NCBI GenBank assembly: GCA_916048095.2
Contig: CAJZIA020000005.1
Location: 62,001-126,000 of the forward strand
Direction: 5' to 3'
Source: Sacculina carcini
Lineage: Eukaryota > Arthropoda > Thecostraca > Sacculinidae
Length of the DNA stretch: 64,000 nucleotides
Shown here: in pieces, positions 26,861-40,466 of the stretch
Layout of the letters: the number at the start of each line of letters is the position of its first letter
How positions within the stretch are numbered: position 1 is the stretch's first letter
The notes under the pieces: generated by a model
Database searches by the model: none
Told to the model about the DNA's origin: nothing
What the model saw: only the letters and a program-made list of their open reading frames with translations
Program-made: the position numbers and the translations under genes

Positions 26861-27938
26861 AGGTAACACTTAGGGCACACTTAGGTAACACTTAGGGCAC
26901 ACTTAGGTAACACTTAGGTAACACTTAGGTAACACTTAGGGCACACTTAGGTAACACTTAGGGCACACTTAGGTAACACTTAGGGCACACTTAGGTAACA
27001 CTTAGGGCACACTTAGGTAACACTTAGGGCGCACTAAGGTAACACTTAGGGCACACTTAGGTAACACTTAGGGCACACTTAGGTAACACTTAGGGCACAC
27101 TTAGGTAACACTTAGGGCACACTTAGGTAACACTTAGGGCACACTTAGATAACACTTAGGTAACACTTAGGTAACACTTGGGTAACACTTAGGTAACACT
27201 TAGGTAACACTTAGGGTACACTTAGGTAACACTTAGGGCACACTTAGGTAACACTTAGGGCACACTTAGGTAACACTTAGGTAACACTTAGGTAACACTT
27301 AGGTAACACTTAGGGCACACTTAGGTAACACTTATGTAACACTTAGGTAACTCTTAGGTAACACTTATGTAGCACTTAGGTAACACTTAGGGCACACTTA
27401 GGTAACACTTAGGGCACACTTAGGTAACACTTAGGGCACACTTAGGTAACACTTAGGGCACACTTAGGTAACACTTAGGTAACACTTAGGGCACACTTAG
27501 GTAACACTTAGGTAACACTTGGGTAACACTTAGGTAACACTTAGGTAACACTTAGGGTACACTTAGGTAACACTTAGGGTACACTTAGGTAACACTTAGG
27601 GCACACTTAGGTAACACTTAGGGCACACTTAGGTAACACTTAGGGCACACTTAGGGCACACTTAGGGCACACTTAGGTAACACTTAGGGCACACTTAGGT
27701 AACACTTAGGGCACACTTAGGTAACACTTAGGGCACACTTAGGTAACACTTAGGTAACACTTAGGGCACACTTAGGTAACACTTAGGGCACACTTAGGTA
27801 ACACTTAGGGCACACTTAGGTAACACTTAGGGCACACTTAGGTAACACTTAGGGCACACTTAGGTAACACTTAGGGCACACTTAGGTAACACTTAGGGTA
27901 CACTTAGGTAACACTTAGGGCACACTTAGGTAACACTT

Positions 27939-27948
27939 GGGCACACTT
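27939..27948. repeat. 10-bp unit (one-base deletion)
   Basis: A GGGCACACTT unit 296 bp after the ggg of the b-b-b triplet at 27642; same context as 2268. Confidence 0.9.
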
Positions 27949-28150
27949 AGGTAACACTTAGGGCACACTTAGGTAACACTTAGGGCACACTTAGGTAACA
28001 CTTAGGTAACACTTAGGTAACACTTAGGGCACACTTAGGTAACACTTAGGGCACACTTAGGTAACACTTAGGGCACACTTAGGTAACACTTAGGGCACAC
28101 TTAGGTAACACTTAGGGCGCACTAAGGTAACACTTAGGGCACACTTAGGT

Positions 28151-28707
28151 AACACTTAGGGCACACTTAGGTAACACTAAGGGCACACTTAGGTAACACT
28201 TAGGTAACACTTAGGTAACACTTAGGTAACACTTAGGTAACACTTAGGGCACACTTAGGTAACACTTATGTAACACTTAGGTAACTCTTAGGTAACACTT
28301 AGGTAGCACTTAGGTAACACTTAGGGTACACTTAGGTAACACTTAGGGCACACCTAGGTAACACTTAGGGCACACTTAGGTAACACTTAGGGCGCACTAA
28401 GGTAACACTTAGGGCACACTTAGGTAACACTTAGGGCACACTTAGGTAACACTTAGGGCACACTTAGGTAACACTTAGGGCACACTTAGGTAACACTTAG
28501 GGCACAATTAGGTAACACTTATGTAACACTTAGGTAACTCTTAGGTAACACTTAGGTAGCACTTAGGTAACACTTAGGGTACACTTAGGTAACACTTAGG
28601 GCACACCTAGGTAACACTTAGGGCACACTTAGGTAACACTTAGGGCGCACTAAGGTAACACTTAGGGCACACTTAGGTAACACTTAGGGCACACTTAGGT
28701 AACACTT
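28151..28707. repeat. HOR tail (s, h-g-i-c, o, d, n, h-g-i-c, o, d)
   Basis: The tail begins after a jump near 28170 and leads to the triplet at 28708. It matches the 14208-14740 section at an offset of 13,968 bp, including the s unit near 28176. Confidence 0.75.
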
Positions 28708-31700
28708 AGGGCACACTTAGGGCACACTTAGGGCACACTTAGGTAACACTTAGGGCACACTTAGGTAACACTTAGGGCACACTTAGGTAACACTTAGGGC
28801 ACACTTAGGTCACACTTAGGTAACACTTAGGTAACACTTGGGTAACACTTAGGTAACACTTAGGTAACACTTAGGGTACACTTAGGTAACACTTAGGGTA
28901 CACTTAGGTAACACTTAAGGCACACTTAGGTAACACTTAGGTAACACTTAGGTAACACTTAGGTAACACTTAGGGCACACTTAGGTAACACTTAGGGCAT
29001 ACTTAGGTAACACTTAGGGCGCACTAAGGTAACACTTAGGGCACACTTAGGTAACACTTAGGGCACACTTAGGTAACACTTAAGGCACACTTAGGTAACA
29101 CTTAGGGCACACTTAGGTAACACTTAGGGCACACTTAGGTAACACTTAGGGCACACTTAGGTAACACTTAGGGCACACTTAGATAACACTTAGGTAACAC
29201 TTGGGTAACACTTGGGTAACACTTAGGTAACACTTAGGTAACACTTAGGGTACACTTAGGTAACACTTAGGGCACACTTAGGTAACACTTAGGGCACACT
29301 TAGGTAACACTTAGGTAACACTTAGGTAACACTTAGGTAACACTTAGGGCACACTTAGGTAACACATATGTAACACTTAGGTAACTCTTAGGTAACACTT
29401 AGGTAGCACTTAGGTAACACTTAGGGCACACTTAGGTAACACTTAGGGCACACTTAGGTAACACTTAGGGCACACTTAGGTAACACTTAGGGCACACTTA
29501 GGTAACACTTAGGTAACACTTAGGGCACACTTAGGTAACACTTAGGTAACACTTGGGTAACACTTAGGTAACACTTAGGTAACACTTAGGGTACACTTAG
29601 GTAACACTTAGGGTACACTTAGGTAACACTTAGGGCACACTTAGGTAACACTTAGGTAACACTTAGGTAACACTTAGGTAACACTTAGGGCACACTTAGG
29701 TAACACTTATGTAACACTTAGGTAACTCTTAGGTAACACTTAGGTAGCACTTAGGTAACACTTAGGGTACACTTAGGTAACACTTAGGTAACACTTGGGT
29801 AACACTTAGGTAACACTTAGGTAACACTTAGGGTACACTTAGGTAACACTTAGGGTACACTTAGGTAACACTTAGGGCACACTTAGGTAACACTTAGGTA
29901 ACACTTAGGTAACACTTAGGTAACACTTAGGGCACACTTAGGTAACACTTATGTAACACTTAGGTAACTCTTAGGTAACACTTAGGTAGCACTTAGGTAA
30001 CACTTAGGGTACACTTAGGTAACACTTAGGGCACACTTCGGTAACACTTGGGGCACACTTAGGTAACACTTAGGGCACACTTAGGTAACACTTAGGGCAC
30101 ACTTATGTAACACTTAGGGTACACTTAGGTAACACTTAGGGTACACTTAGGTAACACTTAGGGCACACTTAGGTAACACTTAGGTAACACTTAGGTAACA
30201 CTTAGGTAACACTTAGGGCACACTTAGGTAACACTTATGTAACACTTAGGTAACTCTTAGGTAACACTTAGGTAGCACTTAGGTAACACTTAGGGTACAC
30301 TTAGGTAACACTTAGGGCACACTTAGGTAACACTTGGGGCACACTAAGGTAACACTTAGGGCACACTTAGGTAACACTTAGGGCACACTTAGGTAACACT
30401 TAGGGCACACTTAGGGCACACTTAGGGCACACTTAGGTAACACTTAGGGCACACTTAGGTAACACTTAGGGCACACTTAGGTAACACTTAGGGCACACTT
30501 AGGTAACACTTAGGTAACACTTAGGGCACACTTAGGTAACACTTAGGGCACACTTAGGTAACACTTAGGGCACACTTAGGTAACACTTAGGGCACACTTA
30601 GGTAACACTTAGGGTACACTTAGGTAACACTTAGGGCACACTTAGGTAACACTTAGGGCACACTTAGGTAACACTTAGGGCACACTTAGGTAACACTTAG
30701 GGCACACTTAGGTAACACTTAGGGCGCACTAAGGTAACACTTAGGGCACACTTAGGTAACACTTAGGGCACACTTAGGTAACACTTAGGGCACACTTAGG
30801 TAACACTTAGGGCACACTTAGGTAACACTTAGGGCACACTTAGATAACACTTAGGTAACACTTAGGTAACACTTGGGTAACACTTAGGTAACACTTAGGT
30901 AACACTTAGGGTACACTTAGGTAACACTTAGGGCACACTTAGGTAACACTTAGGGCACACTTAGGTAACACTTAGGTAACACTTAGGTAACACTTAGGTA
31001 ACACTTAGGGCACACTTAGGTAACACTTATGTAACACTTAGGTAACTCTTAGGTAACACTTATGTAGCACTTAGGTAACACTTAGGGCACACTTAGGTAA
31101 CACTTAGGGCACACTTAGGTAACACTTAGGGCACACTTAGGTAACACTTAGGGCACACTTAGGTAACACTTAGGTAACACTTAGGGCACACTTAGGTAAC
31201 ACTTAGGTAACACTTGGGTAACACTTAGGTAACACTTAGGTAACACTTAGGGTACACTTAGGTAACACTTAGGGTACACTTAGGTAACACTTAGGGCACA
31301 CTTAGGTAACACTTAGGTAACACTTAGGTAACACTTAGGTAACACTTAGGTAACACTTAGGGCACACTTAGGTAACACTTATGTAACACTTAGGTAACTC
31401 TTAGGTAACACTTAGGTAGCACTTAGGTAACACTTAGGGTACACTTAGGTAACACTTAGGGCACACCTAGGTAACACTTAGGGCACACTTAGGTAACACT
31501 TAGGGCGCACTAAGGTAACACTTAGGGCACACTTAGGTAACACTTAGGGCACACTTAGGTAACACTTAGGGCACACTTAGGTAACACTTAGGGCACACTT
31601 AGGTAACACTTAGGGCACAATTAGGTAACACTTATGTAACACTTAGGTAACTCTTAGGTAACACTTAGGTAGCACTTAGGTAACACTTAGGGTACACTTA

Positions 31701-31820
31701 GGTAACACTTAGGGCACACTTAGGTAACACTTAGGGCACACTTAGGTAACACTTAGGGCGCACTAAGGTAACACTTAGGGCACACTTAGGTAACACTTAG
31801 GGCACACTTAGGTAACACTT
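28708..31820. repeat. HOR copy, 3,113 bp (283 units)
   Basis: A full copy in the usual order: j, f, c-c, k, l, d, k, e, f-f, c, CATATG at 29365, g, i, f, c-c, h-g-i-c, f, c-c, h-g-i-c, p at 30039, h, c-c, h-g-i-c, q near 30335, b-b-b at 30402, c, d, e, f, c, h-g-i, f, c-c, h-g-i-c, o, d, n, h-g-i-c and d. It is followed in tandem by a second copy at 3,113 bp (CATATG 32478, p 33152, triplet 33515). Confidence 0.85.
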
Positions 31821-34800
31821 AGGGCACACTTAGGGCACACTTAGGGCACACTTAGGTAACACTTAGGGCACACTTAGGTAACACTTAGGGCACACTTAGG
31901 TAACACTTAGGGCACACTTAGGTCACACTTAGGTAACACTTAGGTAACACTTGGGTAACACTTAGGTAACACTTAGGTAACACTTAGGGTACACTTAGGT
32001 AACACTTAGGGTACACTTAGGTAACACTTAAGGCACACTTAGGTAACACTTAGGTAACACTTAGGTAACACTTAGGTAACACTTAGGGCACACTTAGGTA
32101 ACACTTAGGGCATACTTAGGTAACACTTAGGGCGCACTAAGGTAACACTTAGGGCACACTTAGGTAACACTTAGGGCACACTTAGGTAACACTTAAGGCA
32201 CACTTAGGTAACACTTAGGGCACACTTAGGTAACACTTAGGGCACACTTAGGTAACACTTAGGGCACACTTAGGTAACACTTAGGGCACACTTAGATAAC
32301 ACTTAGGTAACACTTGGGTAACACTTGGGTAACACTTAGGTAACACTTAGGTAACACTTAGGGTACACTTAGGTAACACTTAGGGCACACTTAGGTAACA
32401 CTTAGGGCACACTTAGGTAACACTTAGGTAACACTTAGGTAACACTTAGGTAACACTTAGGGCACACTTAGGTAACACATATGTAACACTTAGGTAACTC
32501 TTAGGTAACACTTAGGTAGCACTTAGGTAACACTTAGGGCACACTTAGGTAACACTTAGGGCACACTTAGGTAACACTTAGGGCACACTTAGGTAACACT
32601 TAGGGCACACTTAGGTAACACTTAGGTAACACTTAGGGCACACTTAGGTAACACTTAGGTAACACTTGGGTAACACTTAGGTAACACTTAGGTAACACTT
32701 AGGGTACACTTAGGTAACACTTAGGGTACACTTAGGTAACACTTAGGGCACACTTAATTAACACTTAGGTAACACTTAGGTAACACTTAGGTAACACTTA
32801 GGGCACACTTAGGTAACACTTATGTAACACTTAGGTAACTCTTAGGTAACACTTAGGTAGCACTTAGGTAACACTTAGGGTACACTTAGGTAACACTTAG
32901 GTAACACTTGGGTAACACTTAGGTAACACTTAGGTAACACTTAGGGTACACTTAGGTAACACTTAGGGTACACTTAGGTAACACTTAGGGCACACTTAGG
33001 TAACACTTAGGTAACACTTAGGTAACACTTAGGTAACACTTAGGGCACACTTAGGTAACACTTATGTAACACTTAGGTAACTCTTAGGTAACACTTAGGT
33101 AGCACTTAGGTAACACTTAGGGTACACTTAGGTAACACTTAGGGCACACTTCGGTAACACTTGGGGCACACTTAGGTAACACTTAGGGCACACTTAGGTA
33201 ACACTTAGGGCACACTTATGTAACACTTAGGGTACACTTAGGTAACACTTAGGGTACACTTAGGTAACACTTAGGGCACACTTAGGTAACACTTAGGTAA
33301 CACTTAGGTAACACTTAGGTAACACTTAGGGCACACTTAGGTAACACTTATGTAACACTTAGGTAACTCTTAGGTAACACTTAGGTAGCACTTAGGTAAC
33401 ACTTAGGGTACACTTAGGTAACACTTAGGGCACACTTAGGTAACACTTGGGGCACACTAAGGTAACACTTAGGGCACACTTAGGTAACACTTAGGGCACA
33501 CTTAGGTAACACTTAGGGCACACTTAGGGCACACTTAGGGCACACTTAGGTAACACTTAGGGCACACTTAGGTAACACTTAGGGCACACTTAGGTAACAC
33601 TTAGGGCACACTTAGGTAACACTTAGGTAACACTTAGGGCACACTTAGGTAACACTTAGGGCACACTTAGGTAACACTTAGGGCACACTTAGGTAACACT
33701 TAGGGCACACTTAGGTAACACTTAGGGCACACTTAGGTAACACTTAGGGCACACTTAGGTAACACTTAGGGTACACTTAGGTAACACTTAGGGCACACTT
33801 AGGTAACACTTAGGGCACACTTAGGTAACACTTAGGGCACACTTAGGTAACACTTAGGGCACACTTAGGTAACACTTAGGGCGCACTAAGGTAACACTTA
33901 GGGCACACTTAGGTAACACTTAGGGCACACTTAGGTAACACTTAGGGCACACTTAGGTAACACTTAGGGCACACTTAGGTAACACTTAGGGCACACTTAG
34001 ATAACACTTAGGTAACACTTAGGTAACACTTGGGTAACACTTAGGTAACACTTAGGTAACACTTAGGGTACACTTAGGTAACACTTAGGGCACACTTAGG
34101 TAACACTTAGGGCACACTTAGGTAACACTTAGGTAACACTTAGGTAACACTTAGGTAACACTTAGGGCACACTTAGGTAACACTTATGTAACACTTAGGT
34201 AACTCTTAGGTAACACTTATGTAGCACTTAGGTAACACTTAGGGCACACTTAGGTAACACTTAGGGCACACTTAGGTAACACTTAGGGCACACTTAGGTA
34301 ACACTTAGGGCACACTTAGGTAACACTTAGGTAACACTTAGGGCACACTTAGGTAACACTTAGGTAACACTTGGGTAACACTTAGGTAACACTTAGGTAA
34401 CACTTAGGGTACACTTAGGTAACACTTAGGGTACACTTAGGTAACACTTAGGGCACACTTAGGTAACACTTAGGTAACACTTAGGTAACACTTAGGTAAC
34501 ACTTAGGTAACACTTAGGGCACACTTAGGTAACACTTATGTAACACTTAGGTAACTCTTAGGTAACACTTAGGTAGCACTTAGGTAACACTTAGGGTACA
34601 CTTAGGTAACACTTAGGGCACACCTAGGTAACACTTAGGGCACACTTAGGTAACACTTAGGGCGCACTAAGGTAACACTTAGGGCACACTTAGGTAACAC
34701 TTAGGGCACACTTAGGTAACACTTAGGGCACACTTAGGTAACACTTAGGGCACACTTAGGTAACACTTAGGGCACAATTAGGTAACACTTATGTAACACT

Positions 34801-34977
34801 TAGGTAACTCTTAGGTAACACTTAGGTAGCACTTAGGTAACACTTAGGGTACACTTAGGTAACACTTAGGGCACACCTAGGTAACACTTAGGGCACACTT
34901 AGGTAACACTTAGGGCGCACTAAGGTAACACTTAGGGCACACTTAGGTAACACTTAGGGCACACTTAGGTAACACTT
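31821..34977. repeat. HOR copy, 3,157 bp (287 units)
   Basis: Same order as the preceding copy, with CATATG at 32478, the TTAATTAA variant at 32754, p at 33152, q near 33449 and b-b-b at 33515. It is 44 bp (4 units) longer. It ends at the triplet at 34978. Confidence 0.85.
32754..32761. other. TTAATTAA variant site
   Basis: The same two-base variant unit as at 19292, in the matching place of the HOR after c-c-b. This ties 32.5-33.0 kb to 19.0-19.5 kb as sister segments. Confidence 0.9.
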
Positions 34978-35748
34978 AGGGCACACTTAGGGCACACTTA
35001 GGGCACACTTAGGTAACACTTAGGGCACACTTAGGTAACACTTAGGGCACACTTAGGTAACACTTAGGGCACACTTAGGTCACACTTAGGTAACACTTAG
35101 GGCACACTTAGGTAACACTTAGGGCACACTTAGGTAACACTTAGGGCACACTTAGGTAACACTTAGGGCACACTTAGGTAACACTTAGGGCACAATTAGG
35201 TAACACTTATGTAACACTTAGGTAACTCTTAGGTAACACTTAGGGCACACTTAGGTAACACTTAGGGCACACCTAGGTAACACTTAGGGCACACTTAGGT
35301 AACACTTAGGGCGCACTAAGGTAACACTTAGGGCACACTTAGGTAACACTTAGGGCACACTTAGGTAACACTTAGGGCACACTTAGGTAACACTTAGGGC
35401 ACACTTAGGTAACACTTAGGGCACAATTAGGTAACACTTATGTAACACTTAGGTAACTCTTAGGTAACACTTAGGTAGCACTTAGGTAACACTTAGGGTA
35501 CACTTAGGTAACACTTAGGGCACACCTAGGTAACACTTAGGGCACACTTAGGTAACACTTAGGGCGCACTAAGGTAACACTTAGGGCACACTTAGGTAAC
35601 ACTTAGGGCACACTTAGGTAACACTTAGGGCACACTTAGGGCACACTTAGGGCACACTTAGGTAACACTTAGGGCACACTTAGGTAACACTTAGGGCACA
35701 CTTAGGTAACACTTAGGGCACACTTAGGTCACACTTAGGTAACACTTA
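34600..35748. repeat. 649-bp (59-unit) local tandem duplication
   Basis: The o-d-n-h-g-...-o-d-b-b-b-j section occurs twice at 649-bp spacing: o near 34622 and 35271, d near 34664 and 35313, n near 34776 and 35425, triplet at 34978 and 35627, j near 35080 and 35729. A further n-h-g piece near 35194, 231 bp before the second n, lies between them and lacks the i and c units that normally follow g. The order of events is therefore more complex than one duplication. Confidence 0.75.
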
Positions 35749-37001
35749 GGTAACACTTGGGTAACACTTAGGTAACACTTAGGTAACACTTAGGGTACAC
35801 TTAGGTAACACTTAGGGTACACTTAGGTAACACTTAAGGCACACTTAGGTAACACTTAGGTAACACTTAGGTAACACTTAGGTAACACTTAGGGCACACT
35901 TAGGTAACACTTAGGGCACACTTAGGTAACACTTAGGGCACACTTAGGTAACACTTAGGGTACACTTAGGTAACACTTAGGGCACACTTAGGTAACACTT
36001 AGGGCACACTTAGGTAACACTTAGGGCACACTTAGGTAACACTTAGGGCACACTTAGGTAACACTTAGGGCACACTTAGGTAACACTTAGGGCACACTTA
36101 GATAACACTTAGGTAACACTTAGGTAACACTTGGGTAACACTTAGGTAACACTTAGGTAACACTTAGGGTACACTTAGGTAACACTTAGGGCACACTTAG
36201 GTAACACTTAGGGCACACTTAGGTAACACTTAGGTAACACTTAGGTAACACTTAGGTAACACTTAGGGCACACTTAGGTAACACTTATGTAACACTTAGG
36301 TAACTCTTAGGTAACACTTATGTAGCACTTAGGTAACACTTAGGGCACACTTAGGTAACACTTAGGGCACACTTAGGTAACACTTAGGGCACACTTAGGT
36401 AACACTTAGGGCACACTTAGGTAACACTTAGGTAACACTTAGGGCACACTTAGGTAACACTTAGGTAACACTTGGGTAACACTTAGGTAACACTTAGGTA
36501 ACACTTAGGGTACACTTAGGTAACACTTAGGGTACACTTAGGTAACACTTAGGGCACACTTAGGTAACACTTAGGTAACACTTAGGTAACACTTAGGTAA
36601 CACTTAGGTAACACTTAGGTAACACTTAGGTAACACTTAGGGCACACTTAGGTAACACTTATGTAACACTTAGGTAACTCTTAGGTAACACTTAGGTAGC
36701 ACTTAGGTAACACTTAGGGTACACTTAGGTAACACTTAGGTAACACTTAGGGTACACTTAGGTAACACTTAGGGTACACTTAGGTAACACTTAGGGCACA
36801 CTTAGGTAACACTTAGGTAACACTTAGGTAACACTTAGGTAACACTTAGGGCACACTTAGGTAACACTTATGTAACACTTAGGTAACTCTTAGGTAACAC
36901 TTAGGTAGCACTTAGGTAACACTTAGGGTACACTTAGGTAACACTTAGGGCACACTTCGGTAACACTTGGGGCACACTTAGGTAACACTTAGGTAACACT
37001 T
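35749..37001. repeat. Truncated HOR segment leading to a p-to-triplet junction
   Basis: This continues after j with f, c-c, k and a-b dimers, then c, e (near 36100, with no d unit before it), f, c, h, g, i, f, c-c, a run of seven a units (about 36562-36638), h-g-i-c, c-c, h-g-i-c and p at 36958. After p come a GGGGCACACTT unit, two a units and then b-b-b at 37002. This is a junction, since p is normally followed by h-c-c-h-g-i-c-q. The same junction occurs at 53533-53577. Confidence 0.7.
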
Positions 37002-40000
37002 AGGGCACACTTAGGGCACACTTAGGGCACACTTAGGTAACACTTAGGGCACACTTAGGTAACACTTAGGGCACACTTAGGTAACACTTAGGGCACACTT
37101 AGGTCACACTTAGGTAACACTTAGGTAACACTTGGGTAACACTTAGGTAACACTTAGGTAACACTTAGGGTACACTTAGGTAACACTTAGGGTACACTTA
37201 GGTAACACTTAAGGCACACTTAGGTAACACTTAGGTAACACTTAGGTAACACTTAGGTAACACTTAGGGCACACTTAGGTAACACTTAGGGCATACTTAG
37301 GTAACACTTAGGGCGCACTAAGGTAACACTTAGGGCACACTTAGGTAACACTTAGGGCACACTTAGGTAACACTTAAGGCACACTTAGGTAACACTTAGG
37401 GCACACTTAGGTAACACTTAGGGCACACTTAGGTAACACTTAGGGCACACTTAGGTAACACTTAGGGCACACTTAGATAACACTTAGGTAACACTTGGGT
37501 AACACTTGGGTAACACTTAGGTAACACTTAGGTAACACTTAGGGTACACTTAGGTAACACTTAGGGCACACTTAGGTAACACTTAAGGCACACTTAGGTA
37601 ACACTTAGGTAACACTTAGGTAACACTTAGGTAACACTTAGGGCACACTTAGGTAACACATATGTAACACTTAGGTAACTCTTAGGTAACACTTAGGTAG
37701 CACTTAGGTAACACTTAGGGCACACTTAGGTAACACTTAGGGCACACTTAGGTAACACTTAGGGCACACTTAGGTAACACTTGGGTAACACTTGGGTAAC
37801 ACTTAGGTAACACTTAGGTAACACTTAGGGTACACTTAGGTAACACTTAGGGCACACTTAGGTAACACTTAGGGCACACTTAGGTAACACTTAGGTAACA
37901 CTTAGGTAACACTTAGGTAACACTTAGGGCACACTTAGGTAACACATATGTAACACTTAGGTAACTCTTAGGTAACACTTAGGTAGCACTTAGGTAACAC
38001 TTAGGGCACACTTAGGTAACACTTAGGGCACACTTAGGTAACACTTAGGGCACACTTAGGTAACACTTAGGGCACACTTAGGTAACACTTAGGTAACACT
38101 TAGGGCACACTTAGGTAACACTTAGGTAACACTTGGGTAACACTTAGGTAACACTTAGGTAACACTTAGGTAACACTTAGGGTACACTTAGGTAACACTT
38201 AGGGTACACTTAGGTAACACTTAGGGCACACTTAGGTAACACTTAGGTAACACTTAGGTAACACTTAGGTAACACTTAGGGCACACTTAGGTAACACTTA
38301 TGTAACACTTAGGTAACTCTTAGGTAACACTTAGGTAGCACTTAGGTAACACTTAGGGTACACTTAGGTAACACTTAGGTAACACTTGGGTAACACTTAG
38401 GTAACACTTAGGTAACACTTAGGGTACACTTAGGTAACACTTAGGGTACACTTAGGTAACACTTAGGGCACACTTAGGTAACACTTAGGTAACACTTAGG
38501 TAACACTTAGGTAACACTTAGGGCACACTTAGGTAACACTTAGGTAACACTTAGGTAACTCTTAGGTAACACTTAGGTAGCACTTAGGTAACACTTAGGG
38601 CACACTTAGGTAACACTTAGGGCACACTTCGGTAACACTTGGGGCACACTTAGGTAACACTTAGGGCACACTTAGGTAACACTTAGGGCACACTTATGTA
38701 ACACTTAGGGTACACTTAGGTAACACTTAGGGTACACTTAGGTAACACTTAGGGCACACTTAGGTAACACTTAGGTAACACTTAGGTAACACTTAGGTAA
38801 CACTTAGGGCACACTTAGGTAACACTTATGTAACACTTAGGTAACTCTTAGGTAACACTTAGGTAGCACTTAGGTAACACTTAGGGTACACTTAGGTAAC
38901 ACTTAGGGCACACTTAGGTAACACTTGGGGCACACTAAGGTAACACTTAGGGCACACTTAGGTAACACTTAGGGCACACTTAGGTAACACTTAGGGCACA
39001 CTTAGGGCACACTTAGGGCACACTTAGGTAACACTTAGGGCACACTTAGGTAACACTTAGGGCACACTTAGGTAACACTTAGGGCACACTTAGGTAACAC
39101 TTAGGTAACACTTAGGGCACACTTAGGTAACACTTAGGGCACACTTAGGTAACACTTAGGGCACACTTAGGTAACACTTAGGGCACACTTAGGTAACACT
39201 TAGGGCACACTTAGGTAACACTTAGGGCACACTTAGGTAACACTTAGGGTACACTTAGGTAACACTTAGGGCACACTTAGGTAACACTTAGGGCACACTT
39301 AGGTAACACTTAGGGCACACTTAGGTAACACTTAGGGCACACTTAGGTAACACTTAGGGCGCACTAAGGTAACACTTAGGGCACACTTAGGTAACACTTA
39401 GGGCACACTTAGGTAACACTTAGGGCACACTTAGGTAACACTTAGGGCACACTTAGGTAACACTTAGGGCACACTTAGATAACACTTAGGTAACACTTAG
39501 GTAACACTTGGGTAACACTTAGGTAACACTTAGGTAACACTTAGGGTACACTTAGGTAACACTTAGGGCACACTTAGGTAACACTTAGGGCACACTTAGG
39601 TAACACTTAGGTAACACTTAGGTAACACTTAGGTAACACTTAGGTAACACTTAGGGCACACTTAGGTAACACTTATGTAACACTTAGGTAACTCTTAGGT
39701 AACACTTATGTAGCACTTAGGTAACACTTAGGGCACACTTAGGTAACACTTAGGGCACACTTAGGTAACACTTAGGGCACACTTAGGTAACACTTAGGGC
39801 ACACTTAGGTAACACTTAGGTAACACTTAGGGCACACTTAGGTAACACTTAGGTAACACTTGGGTAACACTTAGGTAACACTTAGGTAACACTTAGGGTA
39901 CACTTAGGTAACACTTAGGGTACACTTAGGTAACACTTAGGGCACACTTAGGTAACACTTAGGTAACACTTAGGTAACACTTAGATAACACTTAGGTAAC

Positions 40001-40466
40001 ACTTAGGGCACACTTAGGTAACACTTATGTAACACTTAGGTAACTCTTAGGTAACACTTAGGTAGCACTTAGGTAACACTTAGGGTACACTTAGGTAACA
40101 CTTAGGGCACACCTAGGTAACACTTAGGGCACACTTAGGTAACACTTAGGGCGCACTAAGGTAACACTTAGGGCACACTTAGGTAACACTTAGGGCACAC
40201 TTAGGTAACACTTAGGGCACACTTAGGTAACACTTAGGGCACACTTAGGTAACACTTAGGGCACAATTAGGTAACACTTATGTAACACTTAGGTAACTCT
40301 TAGGTAACACTTAGGTAGCACTTAGGTAACACTTAGGGTACACTTAGGTAACACTTAGGGCACACTTAGGTAACACTTAGGGCACACTTAGGTAACACTT
40401 AGGGCGCACTAAGGTAACACTTAGGGCACACTTAGGTAACACTTAGGGCACACTTAGGTAACACTT
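37002..40466. repeat. HOR copy, 3,465 bp (315 units)
   Basis: First of three consecutive copies. The order is j near 37104, f, c-c, k, l, d, k, e, f-f, c, k, CATATG at 37659, g, i, a shortened repeat with f-f, c and CATATG at 37945, g, i, f, c-c, h-g-i-c, f, c-c, (h lost) g-i, p at 38630, h, c-c, h-g-i-c, q near 38927, b-b-b at 38993, c, d, e, f, c, h-g-i, f, c-c, e near 39982, h-g-i-c, o, d, n, h-g-i-c, d. The extra e unit amid the run of a units marks this copy and its two neighbours as one lineage. Confidence 0.85.
37659..37950. repeat. 286-bp (26-unit) doubling of the CATATG section
   Basis: Two CATATG junctions lie 286 bp apart (37659 and 37945). The next two HOR copies have the same doubling shortened to 176 bp, and 53.6-54.7 kb has it at 451 bp. 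The likely course is a 451-bp duplication followed by stepwise loss of 165 and then 110 bp, though the reverse cannot be excluded. Confidence 0.65.

Larger units (their letters stand above)
26641..28150. repeat. Patchwork of right-half HOR pieces with two 10-bp units
   Basis: From the triplet at 26554 the sequence runs c, a 10-bp unit (26851), d, e, f, c, h, g, i, f, c-c, and then meets another triplet at 27642 instead of the expected run of a units and h-g-i. From there it restarts c, a 10-bp unit (27939) and d (near 28116), then jumps near 28170 to the s unit of the next block. Both restarts begin with the same 296-bp spacing from triplet to 10-bp unit. Confidence 0.7.
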
